A stretch of DNA of 64,000 nucleotides from Chitinophagaceae bacterium (lineage in GTDB: Bacteria > Bacteroidota > Bacteroidia > Chitinophagales > Chitinophagaceae). This document shows positions 8,707 through 16,971 of the stretch, piece after piece. Position numbers and translations under genes: made by a program. Where the stretch lies: positions 1 to 64,000 of the forward strand of contig CANCSS010000007.1 in the NCBI GenBank assembly GCA_947380905.1, read 5' to 3'. Below the pieces are notes generated by a model that was not told the origin of the DNA, did no database searches, and saw nothing but the letters and a program-made list of their open reading frames with translations. Each line of letters opens with the position of its first letter. The first letter of the stretch is position 1.

Positions 8707-10068
8707 TTGCTACCTCATTCATTTATAACGTCTTTGCAAGGATTGCCTGGTTTTGATCAGGAGGCTTTTTTGAAAGTTCATGAACAGCAAGAGCAACTCA
8801 CTTCCATCAGGTTCAATCAATTCAAACCTTTTGAAGTAAATGCGCATCCTTATTTTACTCACTTAGAACCGATGCATTGGTGCGGAAATGGATATTATTT
8901 AAATCAACGCCCTTTGTTTGTGTTGGATCCCTTATGGCATGCAGGTGCTTATTATGTACAAGAGGCCAGCAGTATGTTTTTGCAATATATATTGGAACAA
9001 ATTACACCTCATCCGCAGCCAATGAAAGTGCTTGACTTATGTGCAGCACCAGGAGGTAAAACCACTTTACTAGCCAATTATTATTCCAATGGATTGGTGG
9101 TGGCCAATGAAACCATCAAAGCTAGGAATGCAATTTTAGTAGAGAATCTTACCAAATGGGGTGCAGATAATATCGTGGTCACTCAAAACGATCCAGCTCA
9201 TTTTAAGGCGGTCCCAGATTTTTTTGATGTGTTGATGATTGATGCCCCTTGCAGTGGCAGTGGTTTGTTTCGAAAAGATCCCGATGCGGTTGAGCATTGG
9301 AGTGAACAGAGTGTACAACATTGTAGTACCAGGCAAACTAGAATTGTAGAAGACAGTATTGATTGTTTGAAGGAAGGTGGATATTTAATTTATTCTACTT
9401 GTTCCTATTCTAAAGAAGAGGATGAAAAGAGGTTGGATCATATTGCTTCTATGGGTGGAATGAAAAATATACAGTTTGAATTGCCTGTCAACTGGAATAT
9501 TATAAGTACCTACAGCGAGGAACATCATTGCCAAGGGTTTAGATTTTATCCTGACAAAGTAAAAGGGGAAGGTTTTTTTATTGCTGTTTTTCAAAAAGAA
9601 ATTTCTAAGTCCAGTGGATTTTATGATACGCATGCTACAAGCATTCCAGCCTCAAAAAAAGAAATAGCACTTTTGAACAGTTATTTTTCTGTTCCCGAAA
9701 ACTACCAGCTCATTAATCATCAGAATAATTTGATTGCATTGCCTCATTTATTTGAATCCGAATTAAATGGGTTGATCAATCATTTGTACATTAAAAAAAT
9801 GGGCTTGACGATTGGGGAAATAAAAGGGTCAGATTTGATTCCTGCCCATGCTTTGGCCATGAGTACTTGGGCTCATTTGCCCTATTCGAGTATGGAAATA
9901 GATGAAGCCACCGCTTTGCAGTATCTAAGAAGAGCCGATTTGCATTTACCAAACGGGAAAGGTTGGCAGGCGCTTACCTATCAAAAAATACGTCTTGGCT
10001 GGGCTAAATTATTGCCCAATAGATCAAATAATTACTATCCTAATGAATGGAGGATATTGAATTACTAA
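8707..10068 (+). CDS. RsmF/NOL1-NOP2-Sun family RNA m5C methyltransferase
   Basis: A 453-residue enzyme expected to make 5-methylcytidine in rRNA. The catalytic domain has the SAM loop LDLCAAPGGKTT (109-120), motif IV DAPCSGSG with C182, and motif VI STCSY with the catalytic C232; two cysteines are the signature of RNA m5C enzymes. A C-terminal segment (about 320-453) matches the RsmF-type accessory domain. No ATG is available near the start. The only reasonable start is TTG at 8707, 14 nt after the methyltransferase stop, giving an N-terminus MLPHSFITSL that aligns with family members. Confidence 0.87.
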   Translation: MLPHSFITSLQGLPGFDQEAFLKVHEQQEQLTSIRFNQFKPFEVNAHPYFTHLEPMHWCGNGYYLNQRPLFVLDPLWHAGAYYVQEASSMFLQYILEQITPHPQPMKVLDLCAAPGGKTTLLANYYSNGLVVANETIKARNAILVENLTKWGADNIVVTQNDPAHFKAVPDFFDVLMIDAPCSGSGLFRKDPDAVEHWSEQSVQHCSTRQTRIVEDSIDCLKEGGYLIYSTCSYSKEEDEKRLDHIASMGGMKNIQFELPVNWNIISTYSEEHHCQGFRFYPDKVKGEGFFIAVFQKEISKSSGFYDTHATSIPASKKEIALLNSYFSVPENYQLINHQNNLIALPHLFESELNGLINHLYIKKMGLTIGEIKGSDLIPAHALAMSTWAHLPYSSMEIDEATALQYLRRADLHLPNGKGWQALTYQKIRLGWAKLLPNRSNNYYPNEWRILNY

Positions 10069-10130
10069 CGTTTATATATTTAATTTATTTTAATATTAAA
10101 TTTTAATGCTTTCTTTACACTTGCTTTTTG

Positions 10131-10138
10131 TACCTTCG
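10131..10138 (+). promoter_or_regulatory. -7 promoter box TACCTTCG before RlpA-like gene
   Basis: TACCTTCG, one base from TAnnTTTG, ends 4 nt before the ATG at 10143. It favours that ATG over the TTG at 10128, which lies upstream of the box. Confidence 0.4.
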
Positions 10139-10142
10139 CCCG

Positions 10143-10739
10143 ATGCGTCAAAGACTACTTTTATTGCTATGTCTAACCTTGGGCTTATTGGTCCAATTGC
10201 CTAGTTATGCTCAGTCATCGGTTAAAGCAAAGAAACTAGCCAAACAGAGCATGCATCACAAAGCAATTGGCAAGCATGTGAAAAAGGGCAAAAAGCGCAA
10301 AGGTAAAAAGGGAACTGCATTTGTACCCAAAGACAAAGCGCCCATTGAGATGATTGCCCAAAACAAAGAAAAAATCAGAGTAAGTGACAGTGTTCACAAT
10401 TCCTATATTCATTTAGAGAGTAAAGAAATTGAAGAAGGTTATTTTGCTAGCTTGTTTTCCAATCAGAAAAAAATGGCTTCTTTTGAAACTTTAGAAGGTA
10501 CTGCTTCTGTTTTTAAAAGCGTAAGCGGTTGGGAGGATAAAAAGTTTTATATATTGACCAATCAATTGCCTATTGGTACCATTGTTAGAATTACCACTTC
10601 TGATTTAAAAAGTATTTGTGCTAAAGTAATAAGTTCTTTACCTGATGTAAGTAATACTATTCAATATCGATTGAGTGATGCAGCAGCTGCTATATTGGGA
10701 ATTACCAATAAGACTTTCAAGATTTCCGTAACCTATTAA
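10143..10739 (+). CDS. Secreted RlpA-like double-psi beta-barrel protein
   Basis: A 198-residue exported protein. Residues 1-24 form a signal peptide (LLLLLCLTLGLL core, cleavage near SYA-QS). A very lysine-rich linker follows (about 30-65, repeated KKGKKRKGKK-type). The C-terminal 90 residues resemble the RlpA/DPBB fold: GTASVFKSVSGWEDKKFYIL, LPIGTIVRIT, then KVISSLPD and YRLSDAAAAILGI. RlpA relatives bind or cleave septal peptidoglycan. Here the catalytic acid/His pair of lytic members is not evident, so activity is doubtful. Its stop overlaps the start of the next gene (TAATG), which ties it to a periplasmic redox lipoprotein. Confidence 0.65.
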   Translation: MRQRLLLLLCLTLGLLVQLPSYAQSSVKAKKLAKQSMHHKAIGKHVKKGKKRKGKKGTAFVPKDKAPIEMIAQNKEKIRVSDSVHNSYIHLESKEIEEGYFASLFSNQKKMASFETLEGTASVFKSVSGWEDKKFYILTNQLPIGTIVRITTSDLKSICAKVISSLPDVSNTIQYRLSDAAAAILGITNKTFKISVTY

Positions 10740-11449
10740 TGTATTGTATGAAAAGTAAATTATTTAGTTGTCTAATTTTAATGACAACTGTACTAATTAG
10801 TTGTGCCCAGAATGCTTCAACCGAGTCTCTTACATTAAAGGCGGGTGATTTTAAAGAGGCCATTTTGAAAAAAGGAGTGCAAGTATTAGATGTGCGCACT
10901 GCCGCTGAATTCAATGGAGGCCATATTCAGCATGCATTACAAGCCAATTGGCTAGATAAAAAAGAATTTACAGACCGCACGCAACATTTAGACAAATCAG
11001 CACCTGTATACGTTTATTGTCAAGCAGGTGGAAGAAGTGCTTCTGCGCAAAATTATTTAAAAGAACAAGGGTACAACGTCATTAATTTGGAGGGTGGTAT
11101 GAGCAATTGGAAAATGAACAATTTCCCTGTAGAAGGGAATGGTGATAAACCTCAAATGCGTGTAGCTGATTTTGAAAAAACAATTGCATCCAATGAATAT
11201 GTTTTGGTAGATGTGGGTGCAGATTGGTGCCCACCTTGCAGAAAAATGTTGCCCGTGTTGGACGAATTAAAACAAAAGCCTGCGCATCCATTTTATTTTT
11301 TAGCAGTAGACGGAGGCAATGACATAGATGTTATGAAATCTATTAAAAGCGAAAGCTTGCCTACTTTCATATTGTACAAGCATGGCAAAGAAATTTGGAG
11401 AAATCAAGGCATTACTACTTTAACGGCTTTCAATAGCGCTTTAAAATAA
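10739..11449 (+). CDS. Rhodanese-thioredoxin fusion lipoprotein
   Basis: A 236-residue protein with a lipoprotein signal (lipobox ending at C22) and two domains. A rhodanese domain (about 33-133) has its active-site cysteine C94 in YCQAGGRSAS. A thioredoxin domain (about 138-236) has the redox motif WCPPC at 163-167. It should be tethered to a membrane in the periplasm and handle sulfane sulfur or disulfides. ATG at 10739 overlaps the preceding stop (TAATG); a second in-frame ATG at 10748 would give a more usual lipoprotein signal and is equally possible. Both domains keep their catalytic residues. The partner substrate is unknown. Confidence 0.83.
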   Translation: MYCMKSKLFSCLILMTTVLISCAQNASTESLTLKAGDFKEAILKKGVQVLDVRTAAEFNGGHIQHALQANWLDKKEFTDRTQHLDKSAPVYVYCQAGGRSASAQNYLKEQGYNVINLEGGMSNWKMNNFPVEGNGDKPQMRVADFEKTIASNEYVLVDVGADWCPPCRKMLPVLDELKQKPAHPFYFLAVDGGNDIDVMKSIKSESLPTFILYKHGKEIWRNQGITTLTAFNSALK

Positions 11450-11478
11450 GCTTAATTAAATAATTGTAAGCAATAAGA

Positions 11479-12411
11479 TTAGGCTTTGCGATAGCCTCTT
11501 AAGAAATCTACAATAGGCATTCTTTTCTTTCCTTCCCATTGGATATCATGTAATCCCAGGTAGCCATTGCTACAAGCAATTTTTGCATAGGTTTTGCCAT
11601 CTGTTACAAATGCTCCCAAAGTTTCACTTGGTTTTTCTTGTAGGATATAAGTAGAAAATAATTTTACCACTTTGCCATCTATTTTTGTAATGGCACTGGG
11701 AAAAGGAGCCAAGCCTCTTACTAAATTATGAATATGTTCCACGGTATCCTGCCAATTGATTTCAGCATCTTTGGTAAATAACTTGGGGGCATGTTTTAAT
11801 AAGCTTTCATCCAGCGTGGTAGCTTGTGGTATTGCTTTGATTGTGTTACTAACCAATCCAGTTACTGTTTTGATAAGCAGTTTGGCACCCGCCTCTTTCA
11901 TCACATCATGCAATGCTCCTGCAGTCATATTTTCGGTAATAGCTATTTTATCTTGTAATAAAATTGCGCCAGTGTCAATAGCATGTTGCAATTGAAAAGT
12001 GGTCACGCCGGTTTCTTTCTCTCCATTAATAATGGCCCAATTGATGGGCGCTGCACCACGGTATTGAGGCAATAAGGAACCATGTACATTTAAAGTGCCC
12101 ATGGGTGGCAAGGACCATATTATTTCGGGAAGCATTCTAAATGCCACCACTATTTGTAAATCTGGTTGTAAATCTTGTATGGCTTTTAAAAAATCTGGTG
12201 ATTTTAATTTTTCGGGTTGCAATACCATTAATTGATTGGCCAATGCAAATTGTTTTACTGCACTTTCTTGCATTTGCATTCCTCTACCTGCAGGTTTATC
12301 AGGGGCCGTAACCACCGCCACCACATTCATTTCAGCAGCTAATAATGCACTTAAAGAAGCCACTGCAAAAGCAGGGGTACCCATAAAAATGATCCTTGGT
12401 TTTTTGTCCAT
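11479..12411 (-). CDS. fmt: Methionyl-tRNA formyltransferase
   Basis: Transfers the formyl group of 10-formyl-tetrahydrofolate to initiator Met-tRNA. The 310-residue protein has the N-terminal Rossmann domain with FMGTPAFAVASL, the folate loop TAPDKPAGRG, and the catalytic triad region: N108 and H110 in NVHGSLLPQYRGAAPI, and D146 in AIDTGAIL. The C-terminal OB-like domain (about 205-310) binds tRNA. It is divergent from the FKBP gene; a TAACTTTG box ends 4 nt before its ATG. A peptide deformylase gene is not adjacent. Confidence 0.95.
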   Translation of the reverse strand: MDKKPRIIFMGTPAFAVASLSALLAAEMNVVAVVTAPDKPAGRGMQMQESAVKQFALANQLMVLQPEKLKSPDFLKAIQDLQPDLQIVVAFRMLPEIIWSLPPMGTLNVHGSLLPQYRGAAPINWAIINGEKETGVTTFQLQHAIDTGAILLQDKIAITENMTAGALHDVMKEAGAKLLIKTVTGLVSNTIKAIPQATTLDESLLKHAPKLFTKDAEINWQDTVEHIHNLVRGLAPFPSAITKIDGKVVKLFSTYILQEKPSETLGAFVTDGKTYAKIACSNGYLGLHDIQWEGKKRMPIVDFLRGYRKA

Positions 12412-12415
12412 ACTG

Positions 12416-12423
12416 CAAAGTTA
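12416..12423 (-). promoter_or_regulatory. -7 promoter box TAACTTTG, 4 nt before fmt
   Basis: An exact TAnnTTTG match on the reverse strand, ending 4 nt before the fmt ATG, which predicts a leaderless or nearly leaderless transcript. The -33 element is not obvious. Confidence 0.55.
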
Positions 12424-12443
12424 GTTTATCTGCCATAATTATG

Positions 12444-12451
12444 TACTTTTG
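12444..12451 (+). promoter_or_regulatory. -7 promoter box TACTTTTG for FKBP gene
   Basis: An exact TAnnTTTG match 38 nt upstream of the FKBP start, placed back to back with the fmt box 20 bp away. The fmt and FKBP promoters therefore overlap in one short divergent region. Confidence 0.55.
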
Positions 12452-12489
12452 CCCTTTGCACCCTAGGTGCCTTCATTAAAATAAACAAT

Positions 12490-12942
12490 ATGCAACAAGT
12501 AAAAAATGGTGATACCATTCAAGTGCATTATCACGGTACCTTAACTAGTGGTGAGACATTTGACTCTTCAACAGGCCGAGCTCCTCTTGAATTTGAAGTA
12601 GGAACAGGAATGGTAATTCCAGGATTTGACAGCGGGGTTTTGGGAATGACCGTTGGGGAGAAAAAGACGATTCATATTCCTTTTTTGGAAGCTTATGGAC
12701 CTAAACAACCCGAAATGATTGTAGAATTTCCTAAAGCACAATTTCCGGCCGATTTAAATCCAACCATTGGAATGGCATTGACTATGAAAAATGGTCAAGG
12801 CCAACAATTCCAAGTAACAGTGGTGGAAGTAAAAGAGGAAGTGGTAGTATTGGATGCGAATCATTCTTTAGCAGGTCAGGATTTGACCTTTGATTTAGAA
12901 TTGGTAAAAATAGATGCTCCTTCAAAAATAATTATGCCTTAA
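12490..12942 (+). CDS. FKBP-type peptidyl-prolyl isomerase, SlyD-like
   Basis: A 150-residue cytosolic prolyl isomerase and chaperone. The FKBP half shows IQVHYHGTLTSGETFDSS and PLEFEVGTGMVIPGFDSGVLGM. The inserted-in-flap segment (about 70-120) and the return strand DANHSLAGQDLTFDLELVKI are the SlyD arrangement. It lacks the His-rich nickel-binding tail of E. coli SlyD. A terminator hairpin lies just after it. Confidence 0.9.
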   Translation: MQQVKNGDTIQVHYHGTLTSGETFDSSTGRAPLEFEVGTGMVIPGFDSGVLGMTVGEKKTIHIPFLEAYGPKQPEMIVEFPKAQFPADLNPTIGMALTMKNGQGQQFQVTVVEVKEEVVVLDANHSLAGQDLTFDLELVKIDAPSKIIMP

Positions 12943-12963
12943 AAGCGGTTGTTCTTTGTGTAC

Positions 12964-13003
12964 AATGTCCCGCATGCCCAATTTGGTGTCGGGACATTTT
13001 TAT
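12964..13003 (+). terminator. Rho-independent terminator after FKBP gene
   Basis: A perfect 9-bp stem: AATGTCCCG (12964-12972) pairs with CGGGACATT (12990-12998), with a 17-nt loop, followed by a T-rich run. It begins 21 nt after the FKBP stop. Its downstream arm reaches into the pepT promoter region. Confidence 0.75.
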
Positions 13004-13011
13004 TATCTTTA
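13004..13011 (+). promoter_or_regulatory. -7 promoter box TATCTTTA, 3 nt before pepT
   Basis: TATCTTTA ends 3 nt before the ATG at 13015, immediately after the T-run of the preceding terminator. A TTGG inside the terminator loop (12984-12987) is near the expected -33 position. Confidence 0.45.
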
Positions 13012-13014
13012 GGC

Positions 13015-14256
13015 ATGGCATTTAACTCCTTACAAGTAGCGAATCGTTTTTTGAACTATGTTCAAATTGATACCCAAAGCAATCCTTATTCAACCAGTTT
13101 TCCATCTACCGAAAAACAAAAGAACTTATCAAAAATATTGGTAAAAGAATTGCTTCAGATGGGTGTGAAAGATGCAGCCATGGATGAATTTGGTTATATC
13201 ATGGCAACCATTCCTGCCACGCATCAAAAAAAAGTACCCGTTGTTTGTTTTTGTGCGCATGTAGATACCGCACCTGATTGTAGTGGAACTTTTGTAAAGC
13301 CCATCTTACATGAAAATTATGATGGCGAACCCATTATTTTGCCAGACGATCCTAATCAAATCATTACAGTAGCAGCGTATCCTTACCTAAAAAATTTTAT
13401 TGGAAAATCAGTCATCACTGCTTCTGGAAAAACATTATTGGGAGCAGATGATAAAGCGGGTGTGGCCATCATTATGGAAATGGCTAGTTATTTAATGAAT
13501 AACACTTCGATCGAACATGGCACTATTAAAATATTATTTACTCCTGATGAAGAAGTGGGGCGTGGCACTGAACATTTAGATATAAAAAAATTAGGGGCCG
13601 ACTTTGGTTATACTTTAGATGGGGGTGAGTTGGCTAGTTTTGAAATGGAAACTTTTAGTGCAGACAGTTTAACCTTGCACATTCAAGGAGTGATTGCGCA
13701 TCCTGGGGCAGCCAAAGGGATACTGCAAAATGCCATTAAAATAGCTTCGGCCATCATAGCGGCATTGCCAAAAAACGAGTGGAGCCCCGAACATACCGAA
13801 GGACGTGAAGGGTTTATTCATCCCAATCAAATTACCGGAGGCGCCGAAACTGCCAAGATTGAATTTTTAGTTCGCGACTTTGATACTGCTCAATTAAATG
13901 TGCACGCCCAAAGATTATTTGCCATTGCACAAAAAGTCATTGCCAGTGATCCGGATTTTTCAAATGCCACGGTGACCATGGAAATAAAAGAACAGTACCG
14001 CAATATGAGGGAAGTGATTGATCAATATCCTATCATCGTTGAAAAGGCTTTAGCCGCATATAAAATGGTAGGATTAACTCCCATTATTCATCCAATTAGA
14101 GGTGGCACAGATGGCAGTCGAATGAGTTTTATGGGCTTGCCTACACCCAATATATTTACGGGTATGCAAGCCATACACAGCAAGCATGAATGGGTAGGGG
14201 TTGCTGATATGGAAAAGGCGGTAGAAGTGCTGGTGACATTGGTGGGAATAATTTAA
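13015..14256 (+). CDS. pepT: Peptidase T (tripeptide aminopeptidase)
   Basis: A dizinc M20-family aminopeptidase that removes the N-terminal residue of tripeptides in the cytosol. At 413 residues it has normal length. Metal and catalytic motifs: AHVDTAPD (H82, D84), GADDKAG (bridging Asp), TPDEEVGRG (catalytic Glu pair), the dimerisation-domain HPGAAKG block, and RGGTDGSRMS plus the final HSKHEW. An upstream TTG at 12949 also opens the frame, but it would translate through the terminator hairpin; ATG at 13015 gives the family N-terminus and has a promoter box right before it. Confidence 0.94.
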   Translation: MAFNSLQVANRFLNYVQIDTQSNPYSTSFPSTEKQKNLSKILVKELLQMGVKDAAMDEFGYIMATIPATHQKKVPVVCFCAHVDTAPDCSGTFVKPILHENYDGEPIILPDDPNQIITVAAYPYLKNFIGKSVITASGKTLLGADDKAGVAIIMEMASYLMNNTSIEHGTIKILFTPDEEVGRGTEHLDIKKLGADFGYTLDGGELASFEMETFSADSLTLHIQGVIAHPGAAKGILQNAIKIASAIIAALPKNEWSPEHTEGREGFIHPNQITGGAETAKIEFLVRDFDTAQLNVHAQRLFAIAQKVIASDPDFSNATVTMEIKEQYRNMREVIDQYPIIVEKALAAYKMVGLTPIIHPIRGGTDGSRMSFMGLPTPNIFTGMQAIHSKHEWVGVADMEKAVEVLVTLVGII

Positions 14257-14328
14257 CAAATTGATAGTTATTCACATCCTTTTATTTTTAAACAAAACCG
14301 GCTAACTTTAAAAAATAAATTTAACGCC

Positions 14329-14979
14329 ATGTTGTTTCTATTACAAGTTGCAGATGATAAAATATCGTTATTGAGTTTATTGCAAAAAGGAGGCTGGATT
14401 ATGTATCCATTGTACCTGCTTTTGGTAATCGCTATTTTCGTATTCATTGAACGTGTTTTAGCCATCAAAAAAGTGGGCACGATTGATCCTAAGTTTATGC
14501 TTATTTTAAAAGATAATATCATATCTGGGAATATGGAAGCGGCTAAAAGTTTGGCCAAGAGTGTAGACAATCCAGTGGCAAAAATGATTGAAAAAGGCAT
14601 TGTAAGAATTGGTAAGCCTATTGACGCTATAGAAAAAAGTATGGAAAATGTAGGCAAGTTAGAAATGTATTCTATGGAGCGTAATTTAAACATCTTATCC
14701 TTAGTAGCAGGAATAGCCCCTATGTTTGGATTTTTAGGAACCATCATTGGAATGGTTCAATTGTTTTATGGGATTGCTTCTACTGGAGAATATACTTTAA
14801 ACACCATTGCCGGGGGTATCTATACTAAAATGATTACTTCAGCTACGGGTTTAATTATTGGACTGATTGCTTATGTTGGGCACAATTATATTTCTACTCA
14901 AATAGATAAAGTGGCCAATAAAATGGAATCTGCCAGTGCTGATTTCTTAGATATTTTACAAGAATCCACTCATTCTTAA
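14329..14979 (+). CDS. ExbB/TolQ/MotA-family proton channel protein
   Basis: A 216-residue inner-membrane protein that forms the proton-conducting pentamer energising outer-membrane processes. It has three predicted membrane segments (about 26-44, 118-142 and 162-182). The long cytoplasmic loop lies between the first two, and the signature GFLGTIIGMVQLFYGIAS in the second. It is followed after 10 nt by an ExbD/TolR-like gene, so the two encode one motor. No tonB, tolA or tolB adjoins, so whether it serves TonB or another partner is open. A TAACTTTA box at 14303-14310 lies 18 nt upstream. Confidence 0.9.
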   Translation: MLFLLQVADDKISLLSLLQKGGWIMYPLYLLLVIAIFVFIERVLAIKKVGTIDPKFMLILKDNIISGNMEAAKSLAKSVDNPVAKMIEKGIVRIGKPIDAIEKSMENVGKLEMYSMERNLNILSLVAGIAPMFGFLGTIIGMVQLFYGIASTGEYTLNTIAGGIYTKMITSATGLIIGLIAYVGHNYISTQIDKVANKMESASADFLDILQESTHS

Positions 14980-14989
14980 TTTTACTTTC

Positions 14990-15388
14990 ATGAACTTAAG
15001 AAAACGATTAAGAAATTCACCCGAAGTGCATACCGGTGCATTAAATGATATCTTGTTTATTTTATTGTTGTTTTTTTTAATTGTTTCTACCTTGGCGAAT
15101 CCCAATGTTATTAAAGTATCTAATCCTAAATCGGCAAGCGATACCAAAGCAAAACAAACCGTGGTGGTTACTATTGATAAAGAGCAACATTTATTTATTG
15201 GATCTACCCCTGTATCAATTGAAGCTTTGCCCGTAGAATTAAAAACTTTCTTGTCCAAGGAAACTGAAAAGCCTTCAGTAGTCATTAATGGAGACAGCGT
15301 TGCAAAATTAGGTGTCACCATTCAGGTGATGCAAATTATCAAGTCCTTGGGGGCAACGCCAGTAGTAGCAGTAAATCCTGCACACTAA
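14990..15388 (+). CDS. ExbD/TolR-family biopolymer transport protein
   Basis: A 132-residue partner of ExbB: a short cytoplasmic start, one membrane helix (about 18-36) with the essential aspartate D20 in ALNDILFILLLFFL, and a periplasmic domain with the VSIEALPVELKTFL and PSVVINGDSVAKLGV strands typical of ExbD/TolR. It is 10 nt downstream of the ExbB gene and clearly co-transcribed. It is convergent with prmC, with 7 nt between stops. Confidence 0.89.
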   Translation: MNLRKRLRNSPEVHTGALNDILFILLLFFLIVSTLANPNVIKVSNPKSASDTKAKQTVVVTIDKEQHLFIGSTPVSIEALPVELKTFLSKETEKPSVVINGDSVAKLGVTIQVMQIIKSLGATPVVAVNPAH

Positions 15389-15395
15389 TAAAAAG

Positions 15396-16244
15396 TTATT
15401 TCAAACTGGCTCTGATCATTCTATTTTTCCCAAAACTATCTCTTCTAATTTCTGCATGAAAATGCATTTCATCCAGTAAGTGAAGGATTGCTTTGCCTTG
15501 ATCATAATGAATCTCAAAAAAAAGTTGACCCTTGGGCGCCAGTTGTTTTTTTGCTAATTGAGCAATGGTTCTATAAAATAGCAGTGGATCTTCGTTGGGT
15601 ACAAACAATGCGATGGCAGGCTCCTGGTTTTTAACTTGTTCCTGCATATTTTCTTTTTCTCGCATGGGGATATATGGAGGATTGCTCACTAGGACATCGT
15701 AGGTAGTAGGAAGAATTACATTGTTGAGTATATCTTGTTCTATCCATTCGATGTTCGCATTTAATTGAGCTGCATTTTTTTTAGCAACTGCCAAGGCTGC
15801 TGCACTGATGTCCAATCCCGTAACACTGCAAGAAGCCAATGCTTTTTTTAGAGCGATGGCAATGCATCCAGAACCTGTGCCAATATCCAATACTTGAAGT
15901 GGCTTGCCAATAATGTTGGCATAATCTACCACCCATTCTACTAATTCTTCTGTTTCTGGCCTAGGTATTAAAACAGCTTCATTGACCGTATATTCAACAC
16001 CCATAAACCAGGCTTTCCCTAAAATATACTGTATGGGCTTGTCGTTGAGCAATGCTTGGCTGTATTCGTTGAACTTTTTGATTTGTGCTTCGGTAAGTGG
16101 CGTATTCTTTTCAACTACTTGTTGAACTCTATTCCATCCAGTAACTTCTTCAATCAACATGCTAAGCAAACTATTCAATTCAATGGCCTCCACTTTTTTA
16201 CTGAGTAATTGTTTGATGGATATTTTTATTTCTGCTAACGTCAT
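15396..16244 (-). CDS. prmC: Peptide chain release factor N5-glutamine methyltransferase
   Basis: Methylates the GGQ glutamine of release factors 1 and 2. The 282-residue protein has an N-terminal helical domain (1-85), the SAM loop VLDIGTGSGCIAIAL, and the catalytic SNPPYIP motif that binds the glutamine amide. The motif ETEELVEWVVDYA before the SAM loop is also family-typical. A TAACATTG box (one mismatch) ends 4 nt before the ATG. It is divergent from the YigZ gene. prfA is not in the window. Confidence 0.94.
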   Translation of the reverse strand: MTLAEIKISIKQLLSKKVEAIELNSLLSMLIEEVTGWNRVQQVVEKNTPLTEAQIKKFNEYSQALLNDKPIQYILGKAWFMGVEYTVNEAVLIPRPETEELVEWVVDYANIIGKPLQVLDIGTGSGCIAIALKKALASCSVTGLDISAAALAVAKKNAAQLNANIEWIEQDILNNVILPTTYDVLVSNPPYIPMREKENMQEQVKNQEPAIALFVPNEDPLLFYRTIAQLAKKQLAPKGQLFFEIHYDQGKAILHLLDEMHFHAEIRRDSFGKNRMIRASLK

Positions 16245-16278
16245 ACTGCAATGTTACAAATGATTACGCATTATGAAC

Positions 16279-16286
16279 TAGCTTTG
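16279..16286 (+). promoter_or_regulatory. -7 promoter box TAGCTTTG for YigZ/IMPACT gene
   Basis: An exact TAnnTTTG match 30 nt upstream of ATG 16317. Its position rules against the in-frame TTG at 16251, which precedes the box. Confidence 0.5.
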
Positions 16287-16316
16287 GGCTTAATATTAAC
16301 AAGAACTATCATTTTA

Positions 16317-16925
16317 ATGGATCCCGATTTTTATTATACTATTGAACAACCGGCTATGGCCGAGTTGAAAGAAAGAGGAAGTCGATTTTTAGCATATTGT
16401 TTTCCTGTGGAGTCTATCGAAATTTGCAAAAAACATATCGCAGCTTTAAAGAAAGAACATCCCAAGGCGGTGCATTATTGTGTGGGGTATCGCATAGGTG
16501 CGGAAGGAGCTACTTTTAGGGTGAGTGATGATGGAGAACCAGCTGGTTCTGCAGGCAGGCCTATTTTAGGCCAAATAGACAGCAAACAACTTACCAATGT
16601 GATGGTAGTGGTGGTAAGGTATTTTGGTGGCACTTTACTTGGGGTGCCTGGTTTAATCAATGCCTACAAGACCGCTACTTCTTTGGCCCTTCAATTAACT
16701 CCAATGATTCAAAAGGCAGTTGAAATTAATTATGAATTAAATTTTGACTACCATCAAATGAATGAAGTAATGATGATCGTGAAACAATACCATTGCCAAG
16801 TTATTTTCCAAGAAGCACAATTATTTGTTCAACTTAAAATAGGCATTCCCAAGCACAGGCTGGAAGAAGTATTAAATAAGCTGAATGAATTACGCGATCT
16901 GCGCATCGAACTTGTTAAAAAATAA
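16317..16925 (+). CDS. YigZ/IMPACT family protein
   Basis: A 202-residue two-domain protein of the YigZ/IMPACT family. The N-terminal domain carries the family signature: SRFLAYCFPVES, HYCVGYRIG, VSDDGEPAGSAGRPIL, VVVRYFGGTLLGVPGLI. The C-terminal ferredoxin-like domain (about 128-202) is a DUF1949-type element. The molecular role is not settled; the eukaryotic relative regulates eIF2 kinase, while bacterial members remain uncharacterised in detail. The start at 16317 fits the promoter box and the usual 200-residue length. Confidence 0.87.
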   Translation: MDPDFYYTIEQPAMAELKERGSRFLAYCFPVESIEICKKHIAALKKEHPKAVHYCVGYRIGAEGATFRVSDDGEPAGSAGRPILGQIDSKQLTNVMVVVVRYFGGTLLGVPGLINAYKTATSLALQLTPMIQKAVEINYELNFDYHQMNEVMMIVKQYHCQVIFQEAQLFVQLKIGIPKHRLEEVLNKLNELRDLRIELVKK

Positions 16926-16971
16926 ATCTATCAAAACAGATTTACAATAAGGATCATTACGGTAAGCTGTA

